Shown: positions 1-9,123 of the stretch, in pieces | Layout: every line of letters begins with the position of its first letter | Position numbering within the stretch: position 1 is the stretch's first letter | Assembly: GCA_965261725.1 (NCBI GenBank) | Contig: CBDHDU010000002.1 | Coordinates: 310,001 to 374,000 of the forward strand | From: CANDOC01 sp965261725 | Lineage (GTDB): Bacteria; Pseudomonadota; Gammaproteobacteria; Pseudomonadales; Endozoicomonadaceae | DNA: 64,000 bases | Reading direction: 5' to 3' | Translations under genes and position numbers: made by a program | Notes under the pieces: generated by a model | Databases searched by the model: none | What the model saw: the letters and a program-made list of their open reading frames with translations, nothing else | Told to the model about the DNA's origin: nothing

Positions 1-1191
1 CTGCTGGCCTGGCCAATGCTTACAGCAGAACTGTTGGTTGGCCGTTACGGCCGATCAGACCCAGTTGCTACGCTGGGTATGCTTTCCTCCTCTGCCATAA
101 CCCGGCGGCTGGGAAAAACCATAGGCTGGTTCTCAAGCCTGACGGTAATTCTGATTTACAGTTTCTACTCGATTATTGCCGGATGGATAATTTGCTTTGG
201 ACTGGCTCCGGTTGCAAAGCTGCTTGGGTTTGCTGAGCTGAACACTACGCTGACTTCCTTCCAGACAACACCAACTCTCATTGCTATTGCAGTGTTTCTG
301 GTGATAACAACCCGTATCGTATCCGGCGGTATTGCCGGGGGAATCGAAAAATGGTGCGGCCGGTTAATGCCCATGCTGGCATTACTGATCTTCAGTCTGA
401 TTATCTACACGCTGGCACAGGATGGCGCAATGGAAGGGTTACGCTACTTCCTGCTGCCTGATTTCAGCAAGATACTGAATAAAGACCTGCTGGTCAGCGC
501 TCTCGGACAGTCCTTTTTCTCCATGTCGCTGGGCGTGGGGGTAATGTTGGTTTATGGTGCTTATCTCAGCAGTCAGAGTAATGTTCCTTTGCTGGCAGCC
601 GGTGTTGCCCTGACCGATACCGCCGTAGCAATTCTCGCAGGGTTGCTGATTATTCCGGGAATGTTTGTCGCATTACATCACGGCATTGATATCTTCACAG
701 CCGAGGGTTCCCTGAAAAGTGCAGATACCCTCGTCTTCGATGTTTTACCCGCGCTGTTCAGTCAACTGGGTACACCGGGTATTCTGGTTTCGGTCGCATT
801 CTTTGCGCTACTGGCAATTACTGCGCTGACCTCTTCCATTTCGATGCTTGAAGTGCCCGTTGCTATTTTGCAGCGTCGGCGCTGGGCACAACGTACCCAG
901 AGTTCCTGGCTAATCTCGATTCTGGCCTTCAGCATCAGTACCTGTATTGTGCTCTGGTTCGACATATTGTTCGGACTGGTTGTCAGCCTTACCACACGCT
1001 ATGCCATGCCGTTGTTAAGTCTGGCCATCTGTATCTTTGTCGGCTGGATATGGTCCCGTAATCATAAGCTTAAGGAACTGCAGCAGGGCTGCCCGAATAT
1101 TAAACACAGCTGGTTCTGGAAAATCTGGCCGTGGTATATCCGAACTGTTTGCCCTGTAATGATTCTCGTGCTGATTATTTATACGTTCTAG
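1..1191 (+). CDS. Sodium-dependent NSS-family transporter (5' truncated)
   Basis: C-terminal part of a neurotransmitter:sodium symporter family protein; the reading frame is open to the first base of the window, so the true start lies upstream. The first residues match the end of transmembrane helix 1 of this family, with the charged stretch AELLVGRYGRSDP following a helix. About nine or ten further hydrophobic helices follow, including a long pair near residues 45-105 and a late pair before the basic tail. Family members import amino acids or related solutes with Na+ across the inner membrane; the substrate cannot be read from this fragment. The stop is at 1189-1191 and the convergent HAD gene ends nine bases further on. 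Confidence 0.85.
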   Translation: MLAWPMLTAELLVGRYGRSDPVATLGMLSSSAITRRLGKTIGWFSSLTVILIYSFYSIIAGWIICFGLAPVAKLLGFAELNTTLTSFQTTPTLIAIAVFLVITTRIVSGGIAGGIEKWCGRLMPMLALLIFSLIIYTLAQDGAMEGLRYFLLPDFSKILNKDLLVSALGQSFFSMSLGVGVMLVYGAYLSSQSNVPLLAAGVALTDTAVAILAGLLIIPGMFVALHHGIDIFTAEGSLKSADTLVFDVLPALFSQLGTPGILVSVAFFALLAITALTSSISMLEVPVAILQRRRWAQRTQSSWLISILAFSISTCIVLWFDILFGLVVSLTTRYAMPLLSLAICIFVGWIWSRNHKLKELQQGCPNIKHSWFWKIWPWYIRTVCPVMILVLIIYTF

Positions 1192-1200
1192 CAAACCGTT

Positions 1201-1878
1201 TCAGAGCAGGTAAGCGATCTCATTAAGGTCGGTATAAACGCCATACGCCAGCTTTGCAAGATCATCCGGAACCAGTAATGCATCAGGAACAATGAATGTC
1301 TTACAGCCAGCAGTAACGGCTGACGCTGCACCGGCAGGTGAATCTTCTACCGCCATCGTTTCTTCCGGCTTGATATTCAGTTGCTGACAAGCCATCTGAT
1401 AAGCTTCGGGGGCAGGCTTGGGATTTGTTACATCTTCACCCGTTACGACAACTTTAAAATACCTAAGCCATGGTGTGTTATCGAAGTTAGCTTCAATTAC
1501 CTGTGGTCGAGCTGAGGTTACCAAACCCATCGGCAGTTTTTTATCTAAAGCCGTTTGCATAAGCCGTTCAGCACCTGGTTTGAAAGGCACACCTGTCGCT
1601 TTTAAGTTATCCTCAATTACGGACATTGCTTTTAAAAAAGCACTCAAATCGAACTGTTTGCCAGCAAGCCCAGCCAGAATACGGGTACATTCCTCAAACC
1701 GCTGCCCAATAAACTGTTGATAAGTTTCATCATCAAGAGGAATATCAAACTGTCTGGCGGTCTGCTGCCACGCCTTTTTATGTATCAGCTCACTGTCAAA
1801 CAAAGTGCCGTCCATATCCAGCAGCAGTGCTTTGACTGCTGTTAAATCATCCGTTTTCGATTTATTAATAATATTCAC
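1201..1878 (-). CDS. HAD-superfamily phosphatase (subfamily IA, beta-phosphoglucomutase-like)
   Basis: About 225 residues. HAD motif I DMDGT is at residues 21-25, motif II Thr/Ser near 121-122 (VTSA), motif III Lys154 in KPAPEAY, and motif IV VEDSPAG near 177-183. An alpha-helical cap lies between motifs I and II. These are the marks of subfamily IA enzymes that dephosphorylate or isomerise small sugar phosphates; the substrate is unknown. The start is uncertain: the longest frame begins with GTG at 1878, with AAGG directly against it, and no ATG precedes motif I. It is divergent from phnP with only 11 bases between the proposed starts, so the two promoters must overlap the coding ends. Confidence 0.85.
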   Translation of the reverse strand: MNIINKSKTDDLTAVKALLLDMDGTLFDSELIHKKAWQQTARQFDIPLDDETYQQFIGQRFEECTRILAGLAGKQFDLSAFLKAMSVIEDNLKATGVPFKPGAERLMQTALDKKLPMGLVTSARPQVIEANFDNTPWLRYFKVVVTGEDVTNPKPAPEAYQMACQQLNIKPEETMAVEDSPAGAASAVTAGCKTFIVPDALLVPDDLAKLAYGVYTDLNEIAYLL

Positions 1879-1889
1879 CTTGCAAGAAA

Positions 1890-2660
1890 TTGAGTCTGAC
1901 TGCCGCTATGCCAAACCTGAAAGTTGTTCTTACCGGTACTGCAGCTGCTGGCGGCATTCCACTTTACGGGTGTAACTGTGCTGCCTGTTTACGTGCCCGT
2001 GAACAGCCCGCCTACCAGCGTCGTGCAGCAACGGCCTGTGCTACCTCACCGCAGGAAACGCTTTGCATTGACGCGGGCTTAATGAATCTAGGTCAATTGT
2101 ACCCGGCAGGTAGCCTGAATGGCATTTTGCTGACTCACTTTCATGTAGATCATGTGCAGGGGTTATTTGAAATGCGCTGGGGTAAGGGAAAGAAGATTCC
2201 TGTCTATTGTCCGGATGATCAGGTTGGTTGTGCCGATCTGCTGAAACACTCTGGCATTCTGGATTTTCGCCCGGTCACGGCATTTGAATCGTTAATGCTG
2301 AAAGCATGTACTGTGACGCCGGTTCCCCTTCAGCACTCCCGCCCCTGCTTTGGCTATATTATTGAAAGTTATCAACAGCGTATTGCCTACCTGACCGATA
2401 CCATTGGTCTTCCGGATGAAACCTTACTATGGCTGACCCAACATACGCCGGACATCATGATTCTGGACTGCAGTCATCCACCAGCCGATAAATCTCTCCG
2501 AAATCATAATGATCTCGCAATGGCTACCGAAATCCATCAGCAGCTAGGCGTCAAACGCACGATTCTGACCCATATCAGTCATGATATGGATTGCTGGTTG
2601 ATTAACGGCGGAAAATTGGCAGAGGGTATCGAGGTGGGCAGGGATAATATGGAAATATGA
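1890..2660 (+). CDS. phnP: Phosphoribosyl 1,2-cyclic phosphate phosphodiesterase-like metallo-hydrolase PhnP
   Basis: 256 residues, the length of E. coli PhnP (about 252), and alike along the whole protein: a GCNCAAC cysteine cluster (residues 27-33) for the structural zinc, the metallo-beta-lactamase motif THFHVDHVQG (His83, His85, Asp87, His88), RWG followed by PVY, DCSHPP, and LTHISH near the end. PhnP opens the cyclic phosphate made by carbon-phosphorus lyase. No other phn genes are in the window, so this copy may serve another cyclic phosphate or a distant phn locus. The start is TTG at 1890, giving an N-terminus like that of E. coli; an in-frame ATG at 1908 is the alternative. It converges on lipA across a hairpin. 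Confidence 0.88.
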   Translation: MSLTAAMPNLKVVLTGTAAAGGIPLYGCNCAACLRAREQPAYQRRAATACATSPQETLCIDAGLMNLGQLYPAGSLNGILLTHFHVDHVQGLFEMRWGKGKKIPVYCPDDQVGCADLLKHSGILDFRPVTAFESLMLKACTVTPVPLQHSRPCFGYIIESYQQRIAYLTDTIGLPDETLLWLTQHTPDIMILDCSHPPADKSLRNHNDLAMATEIHQQLGVKRTILTHISHDMDCWLINGGKLAEGIEVGRDNMEI

Positions 2661-2666
2661 AACCTG

Positions 2667-2700
2667 CAGGCAGAAAATCAGCTTTATGATTTTCCGCCTG
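2667..2700. terminator. Bidirectional hairpin between phnP and lipA
   Basis: Two 14-base arms with one mismatch and a 6-base loop (CAGGCAGAAAATCA / TGATTTTCCGCCTG) lie six bases after the phnP stop and 18 bases before the lipA stop. There is no long T-run, so the terminator reading rests on the position between convergent genes. Confidence 0.6.
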
Positions 2701-2717
2701 GCAGCATGAAGGGCTAA

Positions 2718-3845
2718 TTAACCAAGTCCTACGTTATTCTTTTGCAGTACCTGCTCTGCTCTGTAACTGGAGCGCACCAGCGCACCGGATACGACTTCCA
2801 GAAAACCTTTTTCCAGTCCCCACTGGCGATATTTCTCAAACTCTTCCGGCGTCACATAACGCTTGATTGGTTGATGATTTTTGGTGGGCTGCAGATATTG
2901 TCCGAAAGTCACAATATCGACATTAGCCGCGCGCAGATCATCAAGCGCTTCCAGAATCTCATCTTCCGTTTCACCCAGACCCAGCATCAGGCTGGTTTTG
3001 GTCAGCACACCAGGACGATACTTTTTGGCATGAGCAAGCACGGTCAGTGTCTGCTCATAACTGGCACGCGGATCACGCACCGGGTGGGTCAGGCGCTTAA
3101 CAGTTTCAACATTCTGGGCGAAAACTGAAATGCCGCTATCAACAACGACTTCAACATCCGCAAGCTTGCCCTGAAAATCCGGTGTCAGTGCTTCAACATC
3201 AGTGTCAGGATTTAATTCCTTAACCCGCTTCACACAAGCTGCATAGTGACCGGCACCGCCATCTTCCAGATCATCCCGGTTCACAGAAGTCAGCACCAGA
3301 TATTTGAGTTTCATCAACTTAACGCTGTCAGCGGTATGCTGTGGCTCATCTTTATCCAGCCAGCCTTTGGGATTACCGGTGTTCACGGCACAGAAACGGC
3401 AGGCACGGGTGCAGACATCACCCATCAGCATGATGGTTGCCGTACCGGAACTCCAGCATTCGTTGATATTCGGGCACATCGCTTCTTCGCATACGGTGCT
3501 GAGCTTGTGCTGATGTACAGTGCTTTTAACGGATTTATATTTAGTGCCGGACTGAGCTTTGATTCGCAGCCATTCCGGCTTTCTCATCAGTGGGTCAGCG
3601 GCATCTTTCTGAGTGGCCTTGATGCCATTCTTAATGGCAGTAATGCCTTTTTCATTTACAAACTTTTCACCGCTGTGTACCTGAACTGCAGGAATTTCAA
3701 CGGTCGGGATGAGGGTACTGTCTTGCATCGAGCTAACGCCCTGAGTCAAAGAATTATCAATATTTCCGGCCACACCGGAATTATTATCTGCAGGCTGGCG
3801 GGGCATATCTTTATTGTCTGTATCCGAGTCAGATTCGGCGGACAT
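2718..3845 (-). CDS. lipA: Lipoyl synthase LipA
   Basis: Radical SAM enzyme that inserts two sulfurs into protein-bound octanoyl groups. The auxiliary cluster cysteines are C119, C124 and C130 (CEEAMCPNINEC) and the radical SAM motif is C145-x3-C149-x2-C152 (CTRACRFC). At 375 residues it is about 50 longer than E. coli LipA (321). The extra length is an N-terminal, low-complexity, Asp/Ser/Gln-rich stretch of roughly 65 residues before the conserved core. The ATG at 3845 is preceded by a strong AGGAGAGG ribosome site, so the extension is probably translated. It is the last gene of the minus-strand lipoate group, 37 bases after lipB, and ends at the hairpin shared with phnP. Confidence 0.97.
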   Translation of the reverse strand: MSAESDSDTDNKDMPRQPADNNSGVAGNIDNSLTQGVSSMQDSTLIPTVEIPAVQVHSGEKFVNEKGITAIKNGIKATQKDAADPLMRKPEWLRIKAQSGTKYKSVKSTVHQHKLSTVCEEAMCPNINECWSSGTATIMLMGDVCTRACRFCAVNTGNPKGWLDKDEPQHTADSVKLMKLKYLVLTSVNRDDLEDGGAGHYAACVKRVKELNPDTDVEALTPDFQGKLADVEVVVDSGISVFAQNVETVKRLTHPVRDPRASYEQTLTVLAHAKKYRPGVLTKTSLMLGLGETEDEILEALDDLRAANVDIVTFGQYLQPTKNHQPIKRYVTPEEFEKYRQWGLEKGFLEVVSGALVRSSYRAEQVLQKNNVGLG

Positions 3846-3882
3846 GCCCTCTCCTGTTACTGTCCGAGTCCCTATGACATAT

Positions 3883-4527
3883 TTAGGGATTGGTTATTAT
3901 CCGGGCATCATTATACCCAAGTTCTTCTATAAGGCACTTTAGCAAACGATCCTCAACTTCTGCCCATTCAGGCATTGAAGTTGTCAGCTGATCTTTCAGC
4001 TGAGTTACTGCCATACCGGCATAACCACAGGGGTTGATACGGTCAAAAGGCTCCAGATCCATATCCAGATTCATACTTAAACCATGATAGGAGCACATTT
4101 TCCGGAAGCGCAGCCCCAGCGCAGCAATCTTGGCATCATCAATATAGACACCCGGCGCATCAGGTCGGGCATAAGCCTGATCAAGGCCATAGCTGGCAAG
4201 GAGTCGAATAATGGCGTTTTCGATGGCAGAAACCACTTTGCGCGGTCCGCTACCTGCCCGGCGTATATCCAACAATAAATAAACGACTAGCTGTCCAGGT
4301 CCGTGATAGGTGACCTGACCACCGCGATCCACCTGAATAACCGGAATATCGCCCGGCATAAGAACATGCTCGGGTTTACCTACCTGCCCTTGGGTGAAAA
4401 CAGGATCATGTTCAACAAACCAGAGTTCATCCGGTGTGCTGTCATCACGCTGGTCAGTAAATTCTTTCATAGCCTGCCAGACAGGCTCATAGGGCTGGCG
4501 CCCCATTTTTTTTATATGAAGTTCCAA
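3883..4527 (-). CDS. lipB: Octanoyltransferase LipB
   Basis: Transfers octanoate from acyl carrier protein to lipoate-dependent enzymes, the step before LipA. The signature RGGQVTYHGPGQ is near residues 68-79, the catalytic Lys in AKIAALGLR is near 133, and the catalytic Cys of NPCGY is near 167. At about 214 residues it has normal length. I chose the TTG at 4527 because a GGGGGAA ribosome site sits just upstream; a TTG at 4539 adds four residues and has no good site, and an ATG at 4506 is also possible. It lies between ybeD and lipA in one transcription unit. Confidence 0.95.
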   Translation of the reverse strand: MELHIKKMGRQPYEPVWQAMKEFTDQRDDSTPDELWFVEHDPVFTQGQVGKPEHVLMPGDIPVIQVDRGGQVTYHGPGQLVVYLLLDIRRAGSGPRKVVSAIENAIIRLLASYGLDQAYARPDAPGVYIDDAKIAALGLRFRKMCSYHGLSMNLDMDLEPFDRINPCGYAGMAVTQLKDQLTTSMPEWAEVEDRLLKCLIEELGYNDARIITNP

Positions 4528-4574
4528 TATTTCCCCCAAATAGGCTCGGATATTACCCCGAGCCCTGCAACCGA

Positions 4575-4853
4575 TTAAAGAACCATTTTGATGCGGCCGC
4601 TGGCCTTCAACTCTTCAAAAATAGCTTTTAGTTGCTCTTCACCTGTTGCAGTAATAGTAACCATTACAGACAGGTATTTGGCGGTACGACTGTCGCGAAC
4701 AGTGGCTTCGCCGTTAAAGTCCGGATCGTGTTTTTTCATCACCCGACAAACAAAGTCTTTAAAATCAGGTGTGGTTTCACCCATTACACGAATCGGGTAA
4801 GCACAGGGGAATTCAATGCGCGGCGCTTCTGGCGCCTGCTGCTGATCGGTCAT
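4575..4853 (-). CDS. ybeD: YbeD family (DUF493/UPF0250) protein
   Basis: Small protein of 92 residues with the family's conserved core: FPCAYPIRVMG near the start, and TVRDSRTAKYLSVMVTI in the middle. The fold in E. coli YbeD is ACT-like and is thought to be regulatory; its partner is unknown. The frame is open further upstream, but the ATG at 4853 has an AGAGAAG ribosome site and avoids overlap with the upstream aminotransferase gene. ybeD next to lipB is a common arrangement in gammaproteobacteria. Confidence 0.92.
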   Translation of the reverse strand: MTDQQQAPEAPRIEFPCAYPIRVMGETTPDFKDFVCRVMKKHDPDFNGEATVRDSRTAKYLSVMVTITATGEEQLKAIFEELKASGRIKMVL

Positions 4854-4866
4854 TTTCACTTCTCTT

Positions 4867-5751
4867 TCAGTCGGTAGCCGGGGGCTTCCAGTTTCCGGCC
4901 TGTTGCCGGAAAGCACGGTAAAGACCGGCTACATGATGCCATGCGGCACCCGGCTGTCCTGAACCAACAGTACAGCCATCAATAACACTGACGGGCAAGA
5001 TTTCCCGACTGGAGCTGGTAATCCAGACTTCATCCGCCTGGAATAGTTCATCCCTGTGGATAATACGCTCATCGCAGGGGTAGCGGGCATCCGTATTGAC
5101 CAGTTCAATGACGAGGTCACGGGTTACTCCGCCGAGAATCTGATTCGTTGCCGGAGGGGTTGCAATACGATCATCTTTGACAACGAAAACATTGGTCGCC
5201 GAACCTTCCGTTAACTCGTCGCTGCTGTTGATCAGAATCGCTTCCGCAACATTCGCATCAACGGCCTGCTGGTGATGCAATACGTTGCCCAGCAGCGATA
5301 TAGATTTAATATCGCAACGTTCCCAGCGCAAATCCTGCAGGGTGACCGCTTCAATGCAATCAACGCTATCCAGTGTATCCGGCAAGTGTGTACGCAGGGG
5401 TGACAGCATGGCAAAGACGGTCGGTGCTACATCTTCAGGAAAACCGTGATAGCGTACTTCTGCTGCACCACGGGTTATCTGGATATACAGCGTCTGGGTT
5501 TGTCCCGGATTTTTCAGCAGCAGGGTGCGGATCAGCCGCTGCCACTGATTAACATCCCAATCGAGATCAATACGAATAGCTTTGAGGCTGCGCTGGAGCC
5601 GGGCAAGGTGCTCACTCCAGCGAAACAGGTGGCCATTAAATACGGGGACGACTTCATAAACACCATCACCAAACAGAAAGCCACGATCCATGACGGATAC
5701 CTTCGCTTCCTGTAAAGGTAAAAAATCACCATTGAGATAAACAATGCTCAT
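4867..5751 (-). CDS. dat: D-amino-acid transaminase (class IV PLP aminotransferase)
   Basis: 294 residues of the fold-type IV aminotransferase family. The N-terminal MDRGFLFGDGVYEVV, the PLP lysine in RCDIKS (Lys149), and the ELTEGSATNVFVV segment identify it; the RWERCDIKS context fits D-alanine-type enzymes better than branched-chain ones. It interconverts D-alanine, D-glutamate and their keto acids in the cytosol, and so can feed peptidoglycan precursors. That fits its place just downstream of dacA and the elongation genes. The branched-chain or 4-amino-4-deoxychorismate lyase activities of relatives cannot be fully excluded from sequence. Confidence 0.88.
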   Translation of the reverse strand: MSIVYLNGDFLPLQEAKVSVMDRGFLFGDGVYEVVPVFNGHLFRWSEHLARLQRSLKAIRIDLDWDVNQWQRLIRTLLLKNPGQTQTLYIQITRGAAEVRYHGFPEDVAPTVFAMLSPLRTHLPDTLDSVDCIEAVTLQDLRWERCDIKSISLLGNVLHHQQAVDANVAEAILINSSDELTEGSATNVFVVKDDRIATPPATNQILGGVTRDLVIELVNTDARYPCDERIIHRDELFQADEVWITSSSREILPVSVIDGCTVGSGQPGAAWHHVAGLYRAFRQQAGNWKPPATD

Positions 5752-5808
5752 TTGTGTTTAGTCACCCGCCTCCACAGCATTTAAAAAACCAACCGGCTTA
5801 TATTTTTA

Positions 5809-7002
5809 TTAGCCGCCAAACAGTCCGATAAAGAACTGCTTGATCGCATCCAGAATACGCTTGAAGAAACCACCTTCTTCAATAGCTTCCAGAGCCACGA
5901 GTGGTACGGTTTCAACTACTTCTTCATTCAGGGTGACTTCAATCATACCCAGTGTCTGGCCTTTAGCGATCGGCGCAGTAATCTGCTTATCGATCTGCAT
6001 AGTCGCTTTCAGGTTCTTTTCCTGACCGCGGGGAACGGTAACTACCAGATCACGGGTCAGGCCTAGACCCACTTCGTCTTCGGTACCTTTCCAGACACGT
6101 CCCATTTCCAGCGCTTTACCGCCTTTCTTGATTTCTACGTTATCAAAGAAGCGGAAGCCGTAGGTGAACAGTTTCTGGGTTTCAGTCGCACGTACACGTT
6201 CACTGGAAGTACCCAGTACAACAGCAATCAGGCGCTGACCATCGCGTTTGGCGCTGGCTGCCAGACAGTAACCTGCGGCATTGGTATGACCGGTTTTCAA
6301 GCCATCAACCGATTTGTTACTCCACAACAGAGAGTTGCGGTTTGGCTGAGGGTTCAACGGTTTGCCGGTTTTTTTGTTCACGCCGTACTGGAAGTACTTC
6401 TCGTCGTACAGGCCGTAGTATTCCGGGTAATCATAAATAATGTGACGGGACAGCGTCGCCAGATCACGCGCAGTGGAATAGTGATCTTCAGCCGGGTAGC
6501 CGGAAGAGTTTACAAAGTGGGTATTATTCATCCCCAGCTTGCGGGCAGTCGAGTTCATCAGATCGGAGAAAGAACCTTCACTACCGGCAATATGCTCTGC
6601 CAGAGCAACACTGGCATCGTTACCGGAAACGATAATAATGCCTTTCAGCAAATCAGAAACAGCAACGCGATCCCCCACTTCAATAAACATGCGGGAGCCG
6701 CCCATGCGCCAGGCTTTTTCACTTACCAGCACCTTATCGTCACGGTCGATATTACCGGCAGCTAACTCAGCTTCAGCAACATAGGCTGTCATCATCTTAG
6801 TCAGACTGGCTGGCGGCACGGTTTTATTCGCGTCATTCTCTACCAGAACCTTGCCCGTCACTGCATCAACCAGAATATAACTGGTAGCCGCCAGCTGGGG
6901 AGGCGATGGAATCATTGAAACAGCGGCTGCATGCAAACTTGAGAAGGCAGCCAGTAAGGTGCCCACTTGCAGTAAGCTGTTCAGTTTTTTGTGAATTGTC
7001 AT
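5809..7002 (-). CDS. dacA: D-alanyl-D-alanine carboxypeptidase (PBP5/6 type)
   Basis: Periplasmic low-molecular-weight penicillin-binding protein that trims the terminal D-Ala from peptidoglycan stem peptides. A signal peptide covers about residues 1-27. The active-site motifs are S66-x-x-K69 (ASLTK), S126-G-N128 and K236-T-G238. The all-beta PBP5 C-terminal domain follows, and the protein ends with an amphipathic helix rich in Phe and Lys (FFKRILDAIKQFFIGLF) that anchors it to the outer face of the inner membrane. Length (397) is normal. The start is ATG at 7002. Confidence 0.95.
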   Translation of the reverse strand: MTIHKKLNSLLQVGTLLAAFSSLHAAAVSMIPSPPQLAATSYILVDAVTGKVLVENDANKTVPPASLTKMMTAYVAEAELAAGNIDRDDKVLVSEKAWRMGGSRMFIEVGDRVAVSDLLKGIIIVSGNDASVALAEHIAGSEGSFSDLMNSTARKLGMNNTHFVNSSGYPAEDHYSTARDLATLSRHIIYDYPEYYGLYDEKYFQYGVNKKTGKPLNPQPNRNSLLWSNKSVDGLKTGHTNAAGYCLAASAKRDGQRLIAVVLGTSSERVRATETQKLFTYGFRFFDNVEIKKGGKALEMGRVWKGTEDEVGLGLTRDLVVTVPRGQEKNLKATMQIDKQITAPIAKGQTLGMIEVTLNEEVVETVPLVALEAIEEGGFFKRILDAIKQFFIGLFGG

Positions 7003-7074
7003 GTGATCAGATTTTTTACAGGGTTTAAAAAGTAATTAAGTTAACAGGCAGCAAAGCTGCATTATACGGTCGTG

Positions 7075-7971
7075 TCACTCTTGGGCGAAAGGTGCGGCTT
7101 GTTCATACACCATATGAGGTTGCCCAAAACCTGAGTCCGCCAGCTGCTCAAGCAGCTCATCCAACTCTGCCGGGCTGGCTACTGGCCCGATACGAACCCG
7201 GTAAAAAGGGTCAGGCTCCTCAACACCGGTGATTACTTTCGCTGTAACACCCAGAGACTCCGCTACTTTTTTTCTTAACTTCTGAGCATTCTGGAGATTT
7301 TTCAGTGCAGCCAGTTGCAGAAACAACGTAGGTTGCTGCTTATCTTTTGCCAAAACAGACGGGCTGTCATCTTCCAGCGCAGTATCTGTTTCTTCAGGTG
7401 CCTGCACAAATACTTTGGGATCAATGCCCTCAACTTTTACTCTGGCTGTTCCTTTCTGGTGAAAACCCAGCTTTTTGGCTGCCACCCAGGATAAATCAAT
7501 TAATCGGTTGCCATGGAAAGGCCCACGATCGTTAACCCGCAGAATAACAGATCTGGAATTTTCCAGGTTGGTAACCCGTACAAAGGAAGGCAGCGGCAGG
7601 GTTTTATGCGCCGCTGTCATTTTGTACATATCGTACACTTCACCATTAGCAGTACGCCGCCCGTGGAATTTGGTTCCATACCAAGAGGCAACACCCTGCT
7701 CTGTGTAACCAGCGACTGAACTAATGGGTTTATAGGCCACACCGGCTAACTCGTAAGGCGTATTTTTGATCGGTCCATCATGAGCTGCTGGGACAGCATT
7801 AGGAACCTGACTGACATCAAAGTCGGTGTTTTTCGGTGAGGTGTCCTGTATATGCGGATCAATAAAGGGAGACTCTGGCTTCGAAGCACAGCCAGCCAGC
7901 AGGAGCAGGCATAATACTCCCCCGGCTACAGTCCCCTTTTCAGATAACAGCGTCAACGGGTTATTCAGCAT
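7075..7971 (-). CDS. rlpA: Rare lipoprotein A, septal-ring lytic transglycosylase
   Basis: Outer-membrane lipoprotein: the signal sequence ends in the lipobox LLLAGC with lipidated Cys28. A double-psi beta-barrel domain (about residues 92-175, GVASWYGTKFHGRRTANGE through RVNDRGPFHGNRLIDLS) carries the glycan-cleaving fold, and a C-terminal SPOR domain (about 205-290) binds denuded septal glycan. In Pseudomonas RlpA cleaves naked glycan during daughter-cell separation. It sits between mltB and dacA in the usual order for the group. Confidence 0.95.
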   Translation of the reverse strand: MLNNPLTLLSEKGTVAGGVLCLLLLAGCASKPESPFIDPHIQDTSPKNTDFDVSQVPNAVPAAHDGPIKNTPYELAGVAYKPISSVAGYTEQGVASWYGTKFHGRRTANGEVYDMYKMTAAHKTLPLPSFVRVTNLENSRSVILRVNDRGPFHGNRLIDLSWVAAKKLGFHQKGTARVKVEGIDPKVFVQAPEETDTALEDDSPSVLAKDKQQPTLFLQLAALKNLQNAQKLRKKVAESLGVTAKVITGVEEPDPFYRVRIGPVASPAELDELLEQLADSGFGQPHMVYEQAAPFAQE

Positions 7972-7980
7972 ATATTCTCA

Positions 7981-9123
7981 TTAGCTTTTTGTTTCTTGCG
8001 CTTTTGACGACGCTGCAGCCCCGGAAGGCTTTGCCTGTACCGTCTCAGTACCCTTATCATTTACCGCCTGATGCTGGTAGCCATGTTTGACTTCCTGCCC
8101 AAGCTGGTAAACAGCCATTGCGTATAAATTACTGCGATTATAACGGGTAATGACATAAAAGTTCTTCAGTGTAATCCAGTACTCAGCACCTTCCTTGCCA
8201 TTAAACCGCAGTCCGGTTGCCTTGGCTCCGGGTGCCAGAATATTACGGGATTTCCAGCCCGTCTTTTCCAGTGCGCCTACTGTCTGTTTGGGAGATGGTC
8301 CATCTGTCAGCCCTTTCTGGAAATCTCCTTTGACTGATGCACGCGACGCGACAGGTTTGCCTGCTTCCCAGCCATGAACGCTGAGATAGTTGGCAACACT
8401 GCCAATTGCATCGGCCGGATCATTCCAGATATCACTTCTGCCATTGCCGCTGAAGTCTACGGCATAAACCCTGAAGCTGGATGGCATGAACTGAGGAATA
8501 CCCATTGCGCCAGCGTAAGAACCTGTCAGCGTCAGCGGGTCAAAGCCCTGTTCTCTGGAAAGGATCAGCAGCTCTTTCAACTCTTTCTGAAAGAACTTTG
8601 CGCGGCGCGGATAGTTAAAGCCAAGAGTTGCCAGCGAGTCAACGACCCGGAACCCCCCGGACTGCCGCCCATAATAGGTTTCAACACCAATAATGCTGAC
8701 AATGACCTCTGGTGGAACACCATACTTCTCTGATGCAGCCTGCAGCAGTTTGGCATTCTTTTTCCAGAATTCGACCCCCTGCTTTATCCGGGCGTCGGTG
8801 ATGAAAATGTCACGATACCGATCCCATTCCATACGCTTTTCAGCAGGGCGGTTCATGATTTTGACGATGCGTTCTCTGGGTTCTATTTGTTTGAAAAGCT
8901 TCTCAAGGTAGGCACGCTCCATTTTCTGCTCACGTACCATTTCATCAATAAACTGACGGACATCTTCACGTTCATGGAAAAGCGGGGCTGCTTGTGATTG
9001 CTGTGGTTTTTCTTCTATTGCCGCCATAACACCACCCGAGAGCAGTAACGTGCTACCAATCAACATTGATGCCAGCATTTTCACCGGCTTTAACCGCCAT
9101 ATAGGACTTATCTTTTTAATCAT
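7981..9123 (-). CDS. mltB: Membrane-bound lytic murein transglycosylase B
   Basis: 380 residues. An N-terminal hydrophobic segment (about residues 17-35) serves as signal or anchor. I see no lipobox cysteine in it, unlike the E. coli lipoprotein. The catalytic glutamate is Glu148 in GVETYYGRQ, followed by SYAGAMGIPQFMPSSF and NDPADAIGSVANYL, typical of the family. It makes 1,6-anhydro ends in periplasmic peptidoglycan. The C-terminal 30 residues are Gln/Ala/Ser-rich and probably disordered. The gene ends nine bases before rlpA starts. Confidence 0.94.
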   Translation of the reverse strand: MIKKISPIWRLKPVKMLASMLIGSTLLLSGGVMAAIEEKPQQSQAAPLFHEREDVRQFIDEMVREQKMERAYLEKLFKQIEPRERIVKIMNRPAEKRMEWDRYRDIFITDARIKQGVEFWKKNAKLLQAASEKYGVPPEVIVSIIGVETYYGRQSGGFRVVDSLATLGFNYPRRAKFFQKELKELLILSREQGFDPLTLTGSYAGAMGIPQFMPSSFRVYAVDFSGNGRSDIWNDPADAIGSVANYLSVHGWEAGKPVASRASVKGDFQKGLTDGPSPKQTVGALEKTGWKSRNILAPGAKATGLRFNGKEGAEYWITLKNFYVITRYNRSNLYAMAVYQLGQEVKHGYQHQAVNDKGTETVQAKPSGAAASSKAQETKS

